A DNA stretch of 64,000 nt from Sphingopyxis sp. KK2. GTDB lineage: Bacteria; Pseudomonadota; Alphaproteobacteria; Sphingomonadales; Sphingomonadaceae. Location of the stretch: contig NZ_LYVN01000002.1 in the NCBI RefSeq assembly GCF_001990265.1, positions 1 to 64,000 on the forward strand, read 5' to 3'. The translations under genes and the position numbers were made by a program. Position 1 is the first letter of the stretch. Every line of letters begins with the position of its first letter. Positions 55,811-64,000 of this stretch are shown here, piece after piece. The notes beneath the pieces are model-generated. The model saw only the letters and a list, made by a program, of their open reading frames with translations. It was not told where the DNA came from and searched no databases.

Positions 55811-57145
55811 ATGCAATCACGAGTGAAGTTCGGGACTTTTCTGCGGCGAATCGCGTTTGGCGGAACCGCGCTTCTGGCGGTCGCGGCGCCGCCTGCGCAG
55901 GCGCAGGACGCCAGCGGCAAGACGGTCATCACCGCCGCGCGCTATGTCGACGTGCTGACCGGCAAGACGGTCGATTATCCTGCGATCTTCGTCGGCGCCG
56001 ACGGCCGCATCACCGGCATTGCGGACTCGCGTACGGTGCGCTGGGGATCGGACGTCAAGCATATCGACCTCGGCAACCGGACGCTGTTGCCCGGCCTGAT
56101 CGACATGCATGTCCATATCGACGGTCCCGCCGACATTGGCGGCTATAACGGCCTCGAATTCACCGACAGCTTCTGGGGCATGACTGCGGTCAAGAATGCG
56201 CGCGACATGCTCGATGCGGGTTTCACGACGATCCGCAACGTCGGCTCGTCGGAACGCAACGACATCGGGCTCAAGCAGGCGATCGATGCGGGGTACGCTG
56301 TCGGGCCGCGGATCATCGGCGCGGGCTATGCGCTCGGCGCGACCGGCGGGCACTGCGATTCGACCTTCTTCCCGCCGAGCTTCGAAAAGGACAATGCGAA
56401 GAAGGAAGGCATCGGCGATACCCCCGACGAGCTGCGCTACCAGGTCCGCCGCCAGCGCAAATATGGCGCCGAGGTGATCAAGGTCTGCGCGACGGGCGGC
56501 GTCTTTTCGCGCAACACCGAACCCGGCCAGTTGCAGGTTCCCGAGAATGAGCTGCGCGCCATCGCCGACGAGGCGCATCAATGGGGGCTGCAGGTCGCGG
56601 CGCATGCGCATGGCGCATCGGGCATCCGCGCCGCGATCGCGGCGGGCATCGACACGATCGAGCATGCCAGCCTGGTCGACGACGAGGGCATCCGCATGGC
56701 GGTCGCGCGCAAGCGTCCGGTGTGGTTCTCGATGGATATCTACAACACCGACTACACCCAGTCCGAGGGCGCGAAGAATGGCGTGCTCGAGGATAACCTG
56801 CGCAAGGACCGCGAGATCGCACAGATCCAGCGCGACAATTTCCGCAAGGCGCACAAGGCCGGCGTGCGCATGGTGTTCGGCAGCGACGCGGGCGTGATGC
56901 CGCACGGGCTGGTCGGCGGCCAGTTCAAGATCATGGTCCAGTACGGGATGACCCCGCTCGAGGCGATCCAGGCGGCGACGCGCAACGCGGCGCAGGCGCT
57001 CGACCGCGAAAAGGACGTCGGCGCGATCGCGGTCGGCCGCTACGCCGACATCATCGCGGTCGACGGCGACCCGCTCGCCGATGTGCGCGAGCTCGAAAGC
57101 GTCGATGCGGTGGTCAAGGGCGGGGTGCTGGTCAAGGGCAGCTGA
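55811..57145 (+). CDS. exported amidohydrolase-family metallohydrolase
   Basis: A 444-residue secreted member of the amidohydrolase superfamily. Residues 1-33 are a long signal peptide ending AQA. Metal ligands: HVH in LIDMHVHID (~97-105), a carboxylated lysine in AEVIKVCATGG (~217-227), histidines in VAAHAHGASG and IEHASL, and aspartate in FGSDAGVM. Relatives are Xaa-Pro or Xaa-Arg peptidases and organophosphate-type hydrolases; substrate unknown. It stands 25 bases upstream of the tape-measure-like gene on the same strand. Confidence 0.88.
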   Translation: MQSRVKFGTFLRRIAFGGTALLAVAAPPAQAQDASGKTVITAARYVDVLTGKTVDYPAIFVGADGRITGIADSRTVRWGSDVKHIDLGNRTLLPGLIDMHVHIDGPADIGGYNGLEFTDSFWGMTAVKNARDMLDAGFTTIRNVGSSERNDIGLKQAIDAGYAVGPRIIGAGYALGATGGHCDSTFFPPSFEKDNAKKEGIGDTPDELRYQVRRQRKYGAEVIKVCATGGVFSRNTEPGQLQVPENELRAIADEAHQWGLQVAAHAHGASGIRAAIAAGIDTIEHASLVDDEGIRMAVARKRPVWFSMDIYNTDYTQSEGAKNGVLEDNLRKDREIAQIQRDNFRKAHKAGVRMVFGSDAGVMPHGLVGGQFKIMVQYGMTPLEAIQAATRNAAQALDREKDVGAIAVGRYADIIAVDGDPLADVRELESVDAVVKGGVLVKGS

Positions 57146-57170
57146 CGCGCGCCGGCCGGGGAGACAGGGT

Positions 57171-57698
57171 GTGACCGAGGCCGACGACACGCGCTATATC
57201 GGCAATGCCGGGCTGGTCCTGTTCAACCCCTATTTGCCGATGCTTTTCGAGCGGCTGGGCTTGCTGGCGCGCGGCGACGACGGCCGACCCCGGATCGACG
57301 GGATCGAAGCCCGGTCGCGCGCGGTGCATTTGCTCCAATATCTGGTCGATGGACGCACCGACCGGCCCGAACCCGAGCTGGTGCTCAACAAGGCGCTGGC
57401 CGGGATCGCGATCGATGCGCCGGTGGCACCGTCGATCACGCCGACGATGGCCGAGCAGGAGATTTGCGACGCCTTGCTCCTCGCGGTCATTGCCAACTGG
57501 TCGGCGGTCGGGATCGTATCGGCCGAGAGCCTGCGCGAGACATTCCTCCAGCGCGAGGGTAGGCTTCGGCATGCCGAGGGGCGCTGGATGTTACAGGTCC
57601 AGCGCAAGACCATCGACGTGCTGGTCGACCAGGTGCCATGGAGTTTCTCGCTCATCCACCACCACTGGATGGACGAGCCTGTGCAGGTGAGTTGGTAA
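57171..57698 (+). CDS. standalone protein resembling the C-terminal domain of CIS tape-measure proteins
   Basis: A 175-residue protein starting with GTG at 57171 behind GGGGAG. Its body matches, from memory, the conserved C-terminal region of the contractile injection system tape-measure family: NAGLVLFNPYLPMLFERLGL (~11-30), RAVHLLQYLVDGR (~48-60), ELVLNKALAGI (~69-79), LRETFLQREGRL (~124-135), then QVQRKTIDVLVDQVPWSFS and HHWMDEPVQVSW at the end. In CIS loci this domain ends a far longer protein beside sheath, tube and baseplate genes. None of those is present here, so its role is unknown. It may be cotranscribed with the amidohydrolase gene. Confidence 0.72.
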   Translation: MTEADDTRYIGNAGLVLFNPYLPMLFERLGLLARGDDGRPRIDGIEARSRAVHLLQYLVDGRTDRPEPELVLNKALAGIAIDAPVAPSITPTMAEQEICDALLLAVIANWSAVGIVSAESLRETFLQREGRLRHAEGRWMLQVQRKTIDVLVDQVPWSFSLIHHHWMDEPVQVSW

Positions 57699-57706
57699 GG
57701 CGGCGC

Positions 57707-58486
57707 CTAGGCGACCAGCTTGTTGACCATCGCCTCGTGCATTTCGGGGGTCAGGTTCAGCACCACCTCGGCATAGGTCGCGATGTCGCCATGGTCGCGG
57801 CGGACGGTCGACAGCGCGGCGTCGAGGAAGATCGGGTTGACCGACATCAGCGTGCGGATCGCGTCGTCGGGAATTTCGGCATTGTAGCGCGCGCGGATGA
57901 CGTCGCCGCCCTGCGCGATCCGCTCCTCGATCTTGCCCGCGCTGTTGGTGAGCAGATAGTCCTGCATCAGGTCGTCTTCATGGACGCCGAGCAGCCGGTG
58001 AACGATCGCCACCGCAAAGCCGGTGCGGTCCTTGCCCGCGACGCAGTGGACGAGGCTCGGCGCGTCATATTCGGCGAGCGCGGCAAGATAGAGCCGCAGC
58101 GTGTTCACCAGCACCGGGCGGTACGGCATGCCGGCATAGGTATCGATCATCCGCGCGCGCGCAGTCTCATTGTCGATCGTTCCCTTTGCAGCCTGCAGAT
58201 GCGGGGCGAGGCCGGCGGTATTGCCGTCGGCGAACAGCACCCGCGCCGAAAAGCCGTCGGACCTTTTGCACGGATGCGCCGCGCGCTCGTCGTCGCCGCG
58301 CAGGTCGATGATCGTCTCGATCCCCAGCGCGTCGATGGCGTCGAGGTCGGCGGGGCTCGCATCCTGGTGATGCGCCGAGCGCCACAGCATCCCGCTGCGC
58401 AGCTTGCCGCCGCCTTCGACGTCATAGCCGCCATAGTCGCGGAAATTGTGGATGCCGGACAGCGGCACGACGCGCTCGGCGAGCAT
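57707..58486 (-). CDS. tyrosine phosphatase family protein
   Basis: A 259-residue protein of the Y-phosphatase 3 (lipid/dual-specificity) type. Active site HCVAGKDRTGFA with C148 and R154, and an N-terminal GIHNFRDYGGY typical of the group (PtpB-like; in some members lipid phosphatase). The ATG at 58486 has AGGAGA upstream. It lies 2 bases after the crotonase stop on the same strand and so is part of that operon. Confidence 0.85.
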   Translation of the reverse strand: MLAERVVPLSGIHNFRDYGGYDVEGGGKLRSGMLWRSAHHQDASPADLDAIDALGIETIIDLRGDDERAAHPCKRSDGFSARVLFADGNTAGLAPHLQAAKGTIDNETARARMIDTYAGMPYRPVLVNTLRLYLAALAEYDAPSLVHCVAGKDRTGFAVAIVHRLLGVHEDDLMQDYLLTNSAGKIEERIAQGGDVIRARYNAEIPDDAIRTLMSVNPIFLDAALSTVRRDHGDIATYAEVVLNLTPEMHEAMVNKLVA

Positions 58487-58488
58487 GG

Positions 58489-59292
58489 TCAGTCTCCTGT
58501 GAAGATGGGGGGGCGTTTTTCGACAAAGGCGTTGATCGCCTCGCGGTTGTCGGCGGTTTCGTGGACGATAGCCTGATAGGCGGCGCTGAGTTCGAGGATG
58601 TCGCTCATCCGGCTGTGCTGCGCTTCGCGAAGCAGCCGCTTGGTGAGCCGCAGCGCGCGCGGCGGGTTGCACACGATGCGGTCGGCGATCGCGATCGCGC
58701 GGTCGAGCAGTTCTTCATCGGGGACGACTTCGGTGACGAGGCCATATTCCTTGGCCTGCGCCGCGTCGAAGCGGTCGCCGGTCAGGAACAGTTCGGCGGC
58801 GCGCGGGTAGCCGAGGATTTTCTGGAGCAACCAGGCGCCGCCGTCGCCGGGGACGATCCCGACCTTGATGAAGCTGCACGCGAATTTGGCGCTTGTCGCG
58901 GCGATGCGGATGTCGCAGGTGCAGGCGAGGTCGGCGCCGAGGCCGATGGCATGGCCGTTGACCGCCGCGATCATCGGGATCTCGCAATCCATCAGCGCGC
59001 GGATCACCGCCTGCACGCCGCGGCGATAATTGGCGCGCGTCGAATCGGGCTGGTCGAGCACGCCGATGCCGGTGCGGTCCTGCATGCCCTTCAAATTGCC
59101 GCCGGCGCTGAACGCCTTGCCGCTGCCGGTCAGGATGATCGCGCTGATGCCGCGGTCGGCGCCCAGTTCGCGCATCGTGTCGATGATGTCGTCGCAATCC
59201 TCGTGGGTGCCGATCGCATTCATGCTCTCGGGCTTGATCATCGTCAGGATCGCGATCTTGCCGCGCCGCTCGACGCTCAGAAATTCGCCCAT
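58489..59292 (-). CDS. enoyl-CoA hydratase/isomerase (crotonase) family protein
   Basis: A 267-residue crotonase. The oxyanion-hole segments are KAFSAGGNLKGM (~58-69) and VNGHAIGLGADLACTCD (~111-127, core). The position of the hydratase acid (usually E in the KVGIVPGDGG stretch) is Gly-Asp, so hydratase activity may be altered and another crotonase reaction is possible. It lies 55 bases after the CaiB-type gene and 2 bases before the phosphatase gene. Confidence 0.88.
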   Translation of the reverse strand: MGEFLSVERRGKIAILTMIKPESMNAIGTHEDCDDIIDTMRELGADRGISAIILTGSGKAFSAGGNLKGMQDRTGIGVLDQPDSTRANYRRGVQAVIRALMDCEIPMIAAVNGHAIGLGADLACTCDIRIAATSAKFACSFIKVGIVPGDGGAWLLQKILGYPRAAELFLTGDRFDAAQAKEYGLVTEVVPDEELLDRAIAIADRIVCNPPRALRLTKRLLREAQHSRMSDILELSAAYQAIVHETADNREAINAFVEKRPPIFTGD

Positions 59293-59347
59293 TTCAGTCT
59301 CCTTGTCGGCGGCCGCAGGCTACGCCCCGCGACCGCCGCGTGCAAGT

Positions 59348-60478
59348 TCAGCGCACCGCGCCGCCGCTGCGCAGCGCCGCAATCTTGTCGGCGTCGTAAC
59401 CGAGCTTGGCGAGCACCGCATCGCCGTCGCCGCCCACGGCCGGGGCAGGGCGCGGGGTATCGGCGACCGTCGCCGAATAGCGCGGCGCGGGGGCGGGATG
59501 CGGGACCCCGGCGACGGTGACGAAGGTCTCGCGCTCGACATTGTGCGGGTGGTGCGGCGCTTCGGTCAGCGATAGCACCGGCGCAAAGCAGACGTCGGTC
59601 ATCTCCATCAACTCGCACCATTCATCGCGGGTCTTGGTCGCGAACAGCGCGGCGACCTTGGCTTTCTTGGCGGGCCAATTTTCCTGGTCGTCCTGCACGT
59701 CGAAGGCGGGGTCGGCGTCGAGCCCGGTCTTGCTACGCAACAACGCGTAAAATTGCGGCTCGATCGACCCGATCGAGATGAACTTGCCGTCGCTGCAGGT
59801 ATAGGTGTCGTAATAGGGCGCGCCGCCGTCGAGGCGGTTCACGCCGGCCTGGTCCTCGATCATGCCGGCGCCGTGGAACCACCAGCTCATGCCCGCGAGC
59901 AGCGCCGAGCCGTCGGTCATCGCGCAGTCGATCACCTGGCCTTCGCCGGTCTTGGCGGCATGGAGCAAGGCGCTCGACATGCCGAAGGCGAGCATCATGC
60001 CGCCGCCGCCGAAGTCGCCGACATAGTTGACCGGCGGCACGGGCTTCTGCCCCGCGAGGCCGATGGTGTGGAGCACGCCCGACAGCGAGATATAGTTGAT
60101 GTCGTGGCCGGCGGCCTGCGCATAGGGGCCGAACTGGCCCCAGCCGGTCATGCGGCCATAGACGAGCTTCGGATTGTCGCCGAGCAGCACGTCGGGGCCG
60201 AGACCGAGGCGTTCCATCACGCCGGGACGATAGCCCTCGATGATGCCGTCGGCGCTTTTGCACAGGTCGCGGGCGATCTGCACCGCTTGCGCGTTCTTCA
60301 TGTCGAGCGAGATCGAGGTGCGGCTCCGCGACAGCGGATCGCGCGGGTCCATGAAGCCGCCGGGGCGGTCGATGCGGATGACCTCGGCGCCATGATCGGC
60401 GAGCATCATGCCGCAGAAGGGGCCGGGGCCGATGCCGGCGAATTCGATGATGCGGATACCCTGAAGCGGACCTGCCAT
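59348..60478 (-). CDS. CaiB/BaiF family CoA transferase, alpha-methylacyl-CoA racemase-like
   Basis: A 376-residue family III CoA-transferase fold. The segment TGWGQFGPYAQAAGHDINYI (~118-137) carries the histidine and aspartate positions used by alpha-methylacyl-CoA racemase, and the aspartate that forms an anhydride in true CoA-transferases is likely at VGDFGGGG. This favours racemisation of 2-methylacyl-CoA. ATG 60478 has GGGAGA upstream; the frame stays open beyond it. It heads the crotonase-phosphatase run. Confidence 0.87.
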   Translation of the reverse strand: MAGPLQGIRIIEFAGIGPGPFCGMMLADHGAEVIRIDRPGGFMDPRDPLSRSRTSISLDMKNAQAVQIARDLCKSADGIIEGYRPGVMERLGLGPDVLLGDNPKLVYGRMTGWGQFGPYAQAAGHDINYISLSGVLHTIGLAGQKPVPPVNYVGDFGGGGMMLAFGMSSALLHAAKTGEGQVIDCAMTDGSALLAGMSWWFHGAGMIEDQAGVNRLDGGAPYYDTYTCSDGKFISIGSIEPQFYALLRSKTGLDADPAFDVQDDQENWPAKKAKVAALFATKTRDEWCELMEMTDVCFAPVLSLTEAPHHPHNVERETFVTVAGVPHPAPAPRYSATVADTPRPAPAVGGDGDAVLAKLGYDADKIAALRSGGAVR

Positions 60479-60697
60479 GTCTTTTATCTCCCAATATGTC
60501 CCCTTGGCCATGCCGGTGCGAAAGGGGCAGTGCAAGCGCGAAGGAACCCTTAGGAGGGAAAGGATTTCTTTGCCGTCGAAGGGGCGATCACGCGCCGTCG
60601 CCGAATGTTGCATTAATGTGCCGGTGGACTTCGTTTTGTTGCCAAAATGTCAGACTTCCGCAATCCGCCTGTCACGTCATGCGCGTATCGCGCGGCC

Positions 60698-62068
60698 ATG
60701 GAACGGGCATCCATCGCACTCGATCGCCGCGGCTTCGCCAAAGGGCTGATGGCCACCGCCTTTGCCGGGCTTGCACTCCACAGCCGGCATGTCTCGGCCG
60801 CGGTGCTGGCGAGCGAAAACCGCTTCGGCGCGCCAATCCCCGATCCGGCGCGCATCCTCGATCTGCCCAAGGGTTTTTCGTACAAAATCCTGTCGCAGTT
60901 CGGGCAGGTGATGAGCGACGGGCGGCAGGTGCCGAACAGCGCCGACGGCATGGGCTGCACGACGCTGCCCGACGGGCGATTGTGCCTGATGCGCAACCAC
61001 GAGCTCGGCGCCGACGAGTTGAAGCATGGGGCGTGCCCGGTGGGGACGGTCGGCGATGCCGCGGCGTTCGATTGTTATCGCAGCGGCAGCGGCGAGGCGC
61101 TGCCGGGCGGCGTGTCGACGATCATCCTCGATCCCGAAAGCCTCGACGTCGAGGAGCAATATCTCTCGCTGGTCGGCACGATCTACAATTGTGCGGGCGG
61201 CATCACGCCGTGGGGAACCTGGCTGAGCTGCGAGGAAGATGTCTCGCGCGGCGGCGCCCTGCACAAGGAGGACCATGGCTGGGTCTTCGAAATCCCCGTC
61301 GCGCCGGGCGGATTGGTGAGCGCCGCGCCGATCAAGGCGATGGGGCGCTTCAACCATGAGGCGGCGGTGGTCGATCCCGCGAGCGGCGCGGTCTATATGA
61401 CCGAGGACCGGCAGGACAGCCTCTTCTACCGCTTCGTGCCCGCGGTGCCGGGCCAGCTCCACAAGGGCGGGCGGCTGCAGGCGCTGGCGCTGGTCGACCC
61501 GGCGCTGTCCGACACGCGCAACTGGACGCGGCGGCTGCTGCCGACCGGCGGCTGGCACGATGTCCGCTGGATCGACCTCGACGAGGTCGAAAGCCCCAAG
61601 GACGATCTGCGCAAACGCGGAGCGCGGGCCGGCGCGACGATCTTCGCACGCGGCGAGGGCGTGCATGGCGGCGACGGCGAGATTTATTTCACCTGCACCT
61701 CGGGCGGCCCGGCGCGGCGCGGGCAGATCATGCGTTATCGCCCGTCGCCCGCCGAAGGCACGGCGGGCGAGGCGGCGCAGCCCGGGCAGTTGCAATTGTT
61801 TGTCGAGACGACCGACCCCGAGCATTTCAGCTTCGGCGACAATCTGAGCGTCGCGCCGAACGGCGACCTGGTGGTCTGCGAGGACCGGCGCGGCAGCCGT
61901 CCGGACAATTATCTGCGCGGTGTGACGCCCGAGGGGAAGGTCTATCCCTTTGCGCGGGTGAGCGCGGCGACCAAGGTTTCGGGCGTATGCTTCGCGCCCG
62001 ACGGCCGGACGATGTTCCTGAACCTCTATAATCCCGCGCGGACGATCGCGGTGCGCGGGCCGTTCTGA
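60698..62068 (+). CDS. Tat-exported PhoX-like (DUF839) protein
   Basis: A ~456-residue protein with a twin-arginine signal (DRRGFAKGLMATAFAG; RR at residues 11-12) and a beta-propeller of the PhoX/DUF839 type: MRNHELGADE, GGITPWGTWLSCEEDV, RFNHEAAVVDP, YMTEDRQDSLFYRFVP and FGDNLSVAPNGDLVVCED. PhoX enzymes are calcium/iron alkaline phosphatases, but this group includes uncharacterised members, and I cannot confirm all metal ligands. ATG 60698 gives a normal signal; ATG 60647 is an alternative. A hairpin terminator follows. Confidence 0.8.
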   Translation: MERASIALDRRGFAKGLMATAFAGLALHSRHVSAAVLASENRFGAPIPDPARILDLPKGFSYKILSQFGQVMSDGRQVPNSADGMGCTTLPDGRLCLMRNHELGADELKHGACPVGTVGDAAAFDCYRSGSGEALPGGVSTIILDPESLDVEEQYLSLVGTIYNCAGGITPWGTWLSCEEDVSRGGALHKEDHGWVFEIPVAPGGLVSAAPIKAMGRFNHEAAVVDPASGAVYMTEDRQDSLFYRFVPAVPGQLHKGGRLQALALVDPALSDTRNWTRRLLPTGGWHDVRWIDLDEVESPKDDLRKRGARAGATIFARGEGVHGGDGEIYFTCTSGGPARRGQIMRYRPSPAEGTAGEAAQPGQLQLFVETTDPEHFSFGDNLSVAPNGDLVVCEDRRGSRPDNYLRGVTPEGKVYPFARVSAATKVSGVCFAPDGRTMFLNLYNPARTIAVRGPF

Positions 62069-62069
62069 T

Positions 62070-62103
62070 CGAAGCCCCTCCCGCAAGGGGAGGGGCTTCG
62101 TTT
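62070..62103 (+). terminator. rho-independent terminator after the PhoX-like gene
   Basis: A 13-base perfect stem (62070-62082 with 62088-62100), a 5-base loop and TTT directly after. The gap to the convergent thiolase gene is only 40 bases, so it may serve both genes. Confidence 0.88.
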
Positions 62104-62108
62104 CTGGA

Positions 62109-63359
62109 TCAGATGCGTTCGATAATGATCGCCGGCGCCATGCCGCCCGCGGCGCACATGGTCACGAGACCATAGCGGCCGCCTGAACGCTCGAGTTCGT
62201 CGAGCGCGGTGCCGATCAGGATCGAGCCGGTGGCGCCGATCGGATGGCCGAGCGCCATCGCGCCGCCGTTGATGTTCACCTTTTCACGGTCGAGTTCGAG
62301 ATCGCGGATGAACTTCTCGGCGACCACCGCGAACGCCTCATTGATTTCCCAGACGTCGATGTCGTCGGTGGTCAAGCCCGCCTTTTCGAGCACCTTCTTC
62401 GCCGCCGGAACCGGGGCGTTGAGCATCAGCGTCGGGTCGTCGCCCTGGTTGGCGTAAGCGACGATGCGTGCGCGCGGCTTGAGGCCATGCTTGTCGGCAT
62501 AATCCTTCGAGGTCAGCAGCAGCGCGGCGGCGCCGTCGACGACGCCCGACGAGTTGCCGGCGTGATGGACGCCCTTGAACTCGAGGTCGGGGTAGCGGCG
62601 CATGATCTGCTTGCGGAAGGTCGTGCCGCCGCCGAGGTCGAAGTCGGCGAGCGCGTCGAAGCTGGCCTTGAGGCCTGCAAGGCCTTCGGCGGTGGTTTCG
62701 GGACGCGGGAATTCCTCGCGGTCGAGCGCGACGCTGCCGTCCTCGTTATAAACGGGGACGACCGACTTGGCGAAGCGGTTCTCCTTGATCGCGCGGTCGG
62801 CGCGCTGCTGGCTGACGAGCGCGAGCGCATCGACGGCTTCGCGGCTGATGCCTTCCTTCGCGGCGATCGCGTCGCCGCACACGCCCTGGTGCGACTGCGG
62901 GTGGATTTCGTCGAGCGCAGCGTTGCCCGATCCCATGCCGAGCGGCTTCAGACCGGCATTGGCTTCCTCGGCACCGATCTGCGCGGTGTAGCTCATCATT
63001 TCGGTGCCGCCGGCGATGACGCAATCTTCCATGCCCGACATCACCGATGCGGCGGCGAAGTTGACGCTGCTGATGCCGCCGCCGCAGAAACGGTCGAGCG
63101 TGGTGCCCGACGCCTTGGTATCATAGCCCGCGGCGAGCGCGGCCATGCGGCCCAGGTCGCCGCCCTGCTTGCCCTTTTGCGTCGAGGTCGACCAGACGAT
63201 GTCGTCGACGGTCGCGGTGTCGAGATTGTTGCGATCCTTGATCGCCTTCAGCACCGTCGCGGCGAGATGCTGCGGGTGGAGGTGCGAGAGCGCGCCCTTG
63301 CCGGGCTTGCCGATCCCGCGCGGGGTGCGCACGGCGTCGATGATATAGGCTTCGGTCAT
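62109..63359 (-). CDS. acetyl-CoA C-acyltransferase (thiolase)
   Basis: A 416-residue thiolase. Catalytic C92 is in LDRFCGGGIS, the histidine in ALGHPIGATG (~366-375), and the second cysteine in TMCAAGGMAPA near the C-terminus. Length and motifs fit a degradative or biosynthetic thiolase II of the FadA/PhaA range. The start at 63359 has AAGGAA at some distance. It lies 35 bases after an SDR gene, together forming the last two steps of a beta-oxidation-like sequence. Confidence 0.92.
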   Translation of the reverse strand: MTEAYIIDAVRTPRGIGKPGKGALSHLHPQHLAATVLKAIKDRNNLDTATVDDIVWSTSTQKGKQGGDLGRMAALAAGYDTKASGTTLDRFCGGGISSVNFAAASVMSGMEDCVIAGGTEMMSYTAQIGAEEANAGLKPLGMGSGNAALDEIHPQSHQGVCGDAIAAKEGISREAVDALALVSQQRADRAIKENRFAKSVVPVYNEDGSVALDREEFPRPETTAEGLAGLKASFDALADFDLGGGTTFRKQIMRRYPDLEFKGVHHAGNSSGVVDGAAALLLTSKDYADKHGLKPRARIVAYANQGDDPTLMLNAPVPAAKKVLEKAGLTTDDIDVWEINEAFAVVAEKFIRDLELDREKVNINGGAMALGHPIGATGSILIGTALDELERSGGRYGLVTMCAAGGMAPAIIIERI

Positions 63360-63394
63360 TTCACAGGGTTCCTTCTTCGAGGGGAGTTTAAAAA

Positions 63395-64000
63395 TCAGCG
63401 CGGGGCCATGCGGATCGCGCCGTCGAGGCGCACCGCCTGGCCGTTGAAATAGCTGTTGCGGACCATCTCCATCGCCAGGCTGGCATATTCCTCGGCCTTG
63501 CCGAGCCGCTTGGGGAAGGGGACCGATGCGCCGAGGCTGGCGAGCACCGGTTCGGGCAGGCCCGCGACGAGCGGGGTCTTGAACACGCCGGGCATGATCG
63601 AATTGACGCGGATGCCGAGGTCCATCAGGTCGCGCGCCATCGGCAGCACGAGGCCGTTCACACCCGCCTTGGCCGAGCCATAGATGACCTGGCCGATCTG
63701 CGCGTCCTGCGCCGCGACCGAGGCGGTGAGGATGATCGCGCCGCGCTCGCCGTCCTCGAGTTCGGGCAAGGTCGCCATGCCTTCGGCCGAGATCGAGGCG
63801 ATGCGATAGCTCGCGGTTAAAATGCCCGCGACGCCATAGGCATAATCCTCGGTCGGGGTGCGGCGGAAGCCGCCGCTCGCCTTGTCGAAGGCGAGCGTCT
63901 TGCCGCGGCGCGAGGTCATCGCGCAATGGACGCAGACGCGTTCCTGGCCATGCGCGGCGCGTGCCTTGGCATAACCATCGAGGACCGAATCCTCGTCGGT
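63395..64000 (-). CDS. SDR family dehydrogenase, C-terminal part (3-hydroxyacyl-CoA dehydrogenase type II-like)
   Basis: The frame is open at the right edge of the window, so the N-terminal nucleotide motif is missing. About 201 residues remain. Visible are VCVHCAMTSRRGK, a Ser in ILTASVAAQDAQ, and the Tyr-Lys pair in YGSAKAGVNGL, then VNSIMPGVFKTPLV. These fit type II 3-hydroxyacyl-CoA dehydrogenases (HSD17B10-like). It precedes the thiolase gene by 35 bases. An internal ATG at 63919 is not the start. Confidence 0.82.
   Translation of the reverse strand, partial: TDEDSVLDGYAKARAAHGQERVCVHCAMTSRRGKTLAFDKASGGFRRTPTEDYAYGVAGILTASYRIASISAEGMATLPELEDGERGAIILTASVAAQDAQIGQVIYGSAKAGVNGLVLPMARDLMDLGIRVNSIMPGVFKTPLVAGLPEPVLASLGASVPFPKRLGKAEEYASLAMEMVRNSYFNGQAVRLDGAIRMAPR

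Overview
This window reads as a chromosomal stretch of a high-GC alphaproteobacterium of the sphingomonad group; Sphingopyxis or a close relative is my guess, from gene content and not from any database match. Pointers are the TonB-dependent receptor with a VVTGSR box, the ALAS-type hemA, a PhaR regulator, a PccR/ScfR-controlled propionyl-CoA pathway, betaine-lipid genes, dense coding and many 4-base start/stop overlaps. No rRNA, tRNA, CRISPR array, prophage or insertion sequence was seen. Intergenic DNA is short and often holds palindromic REP-like elements, some present in two copies.

Layout. 1-1.8 kb: end of btaA, then btaB (betaine lipid headgroup) and an acetyltransferase. 1.8-4.7 kb (minus): hemA with a coupled nitroreductase, and murI. 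4.8-13.2 kb (plus): plsY-dprA, a secreted von Willebrand A protein, a secreted unknown, topA and a secreted lipase-like hydrolase. 13.2-16.6 kb (minus): lepB-rnc-era followed by two small membrane-protein genes. 16.7-22.6 kb: pgi, gor, two SDR enzymes and a LysR regulator.

22.6-33.5 kb is the most coherent block: a propionyl-CoA to succinyl-CoA module. pccR is divergent from pccB; then follow mce, methylmalonyl-CoA mutase, bioB (which supplies the biotin cofactor of the carboxylase) and pccA, with five small envelope-type genes interleaved and mostly coupled by overlaps. A run of TTTGCAA-type repeats lies between pccR and pccB.

33.6-46.8 kb: csaA, a MAPEG protein, a cyclase-family hydrolase, an MHS transporter, alr, a large TonB-dependent receptor with a clear terminator, phaR, proS and rnr. 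46.9-52.2 kb: an XRE/MmyB-type regulator divergent from a small membrane protein, a universal stress protein, and pdhC-lpdA with an AT-rich HEPN-like gene between them. 52.3-57.7 kb: PAP2 phosphatase, two membrane proteins with a shared C-terminal FGRK motif, a class IV aminotransferase paired with a sulfotransferase-like protein, a secreted amidohydrolase, and a small protein resembling the C-terminal domain of contractile-injection-system tape-measure proteins. 57.7-64 kb: CoA-thioester enzymes (crotonase, CaiB/AMACR-like, thiolase, partial SDR), a tyrosine phosphatase and a Tat-exported PhoX-like protein.

The best candidates for something new are the standalone tape-measure-like protein (57171-57698), the HEPN-like gene inside the pyruvate dehydrogenase operon (50135-50821), and the secreted VWA protein that carries a TonB-box-like string (6606-8240).
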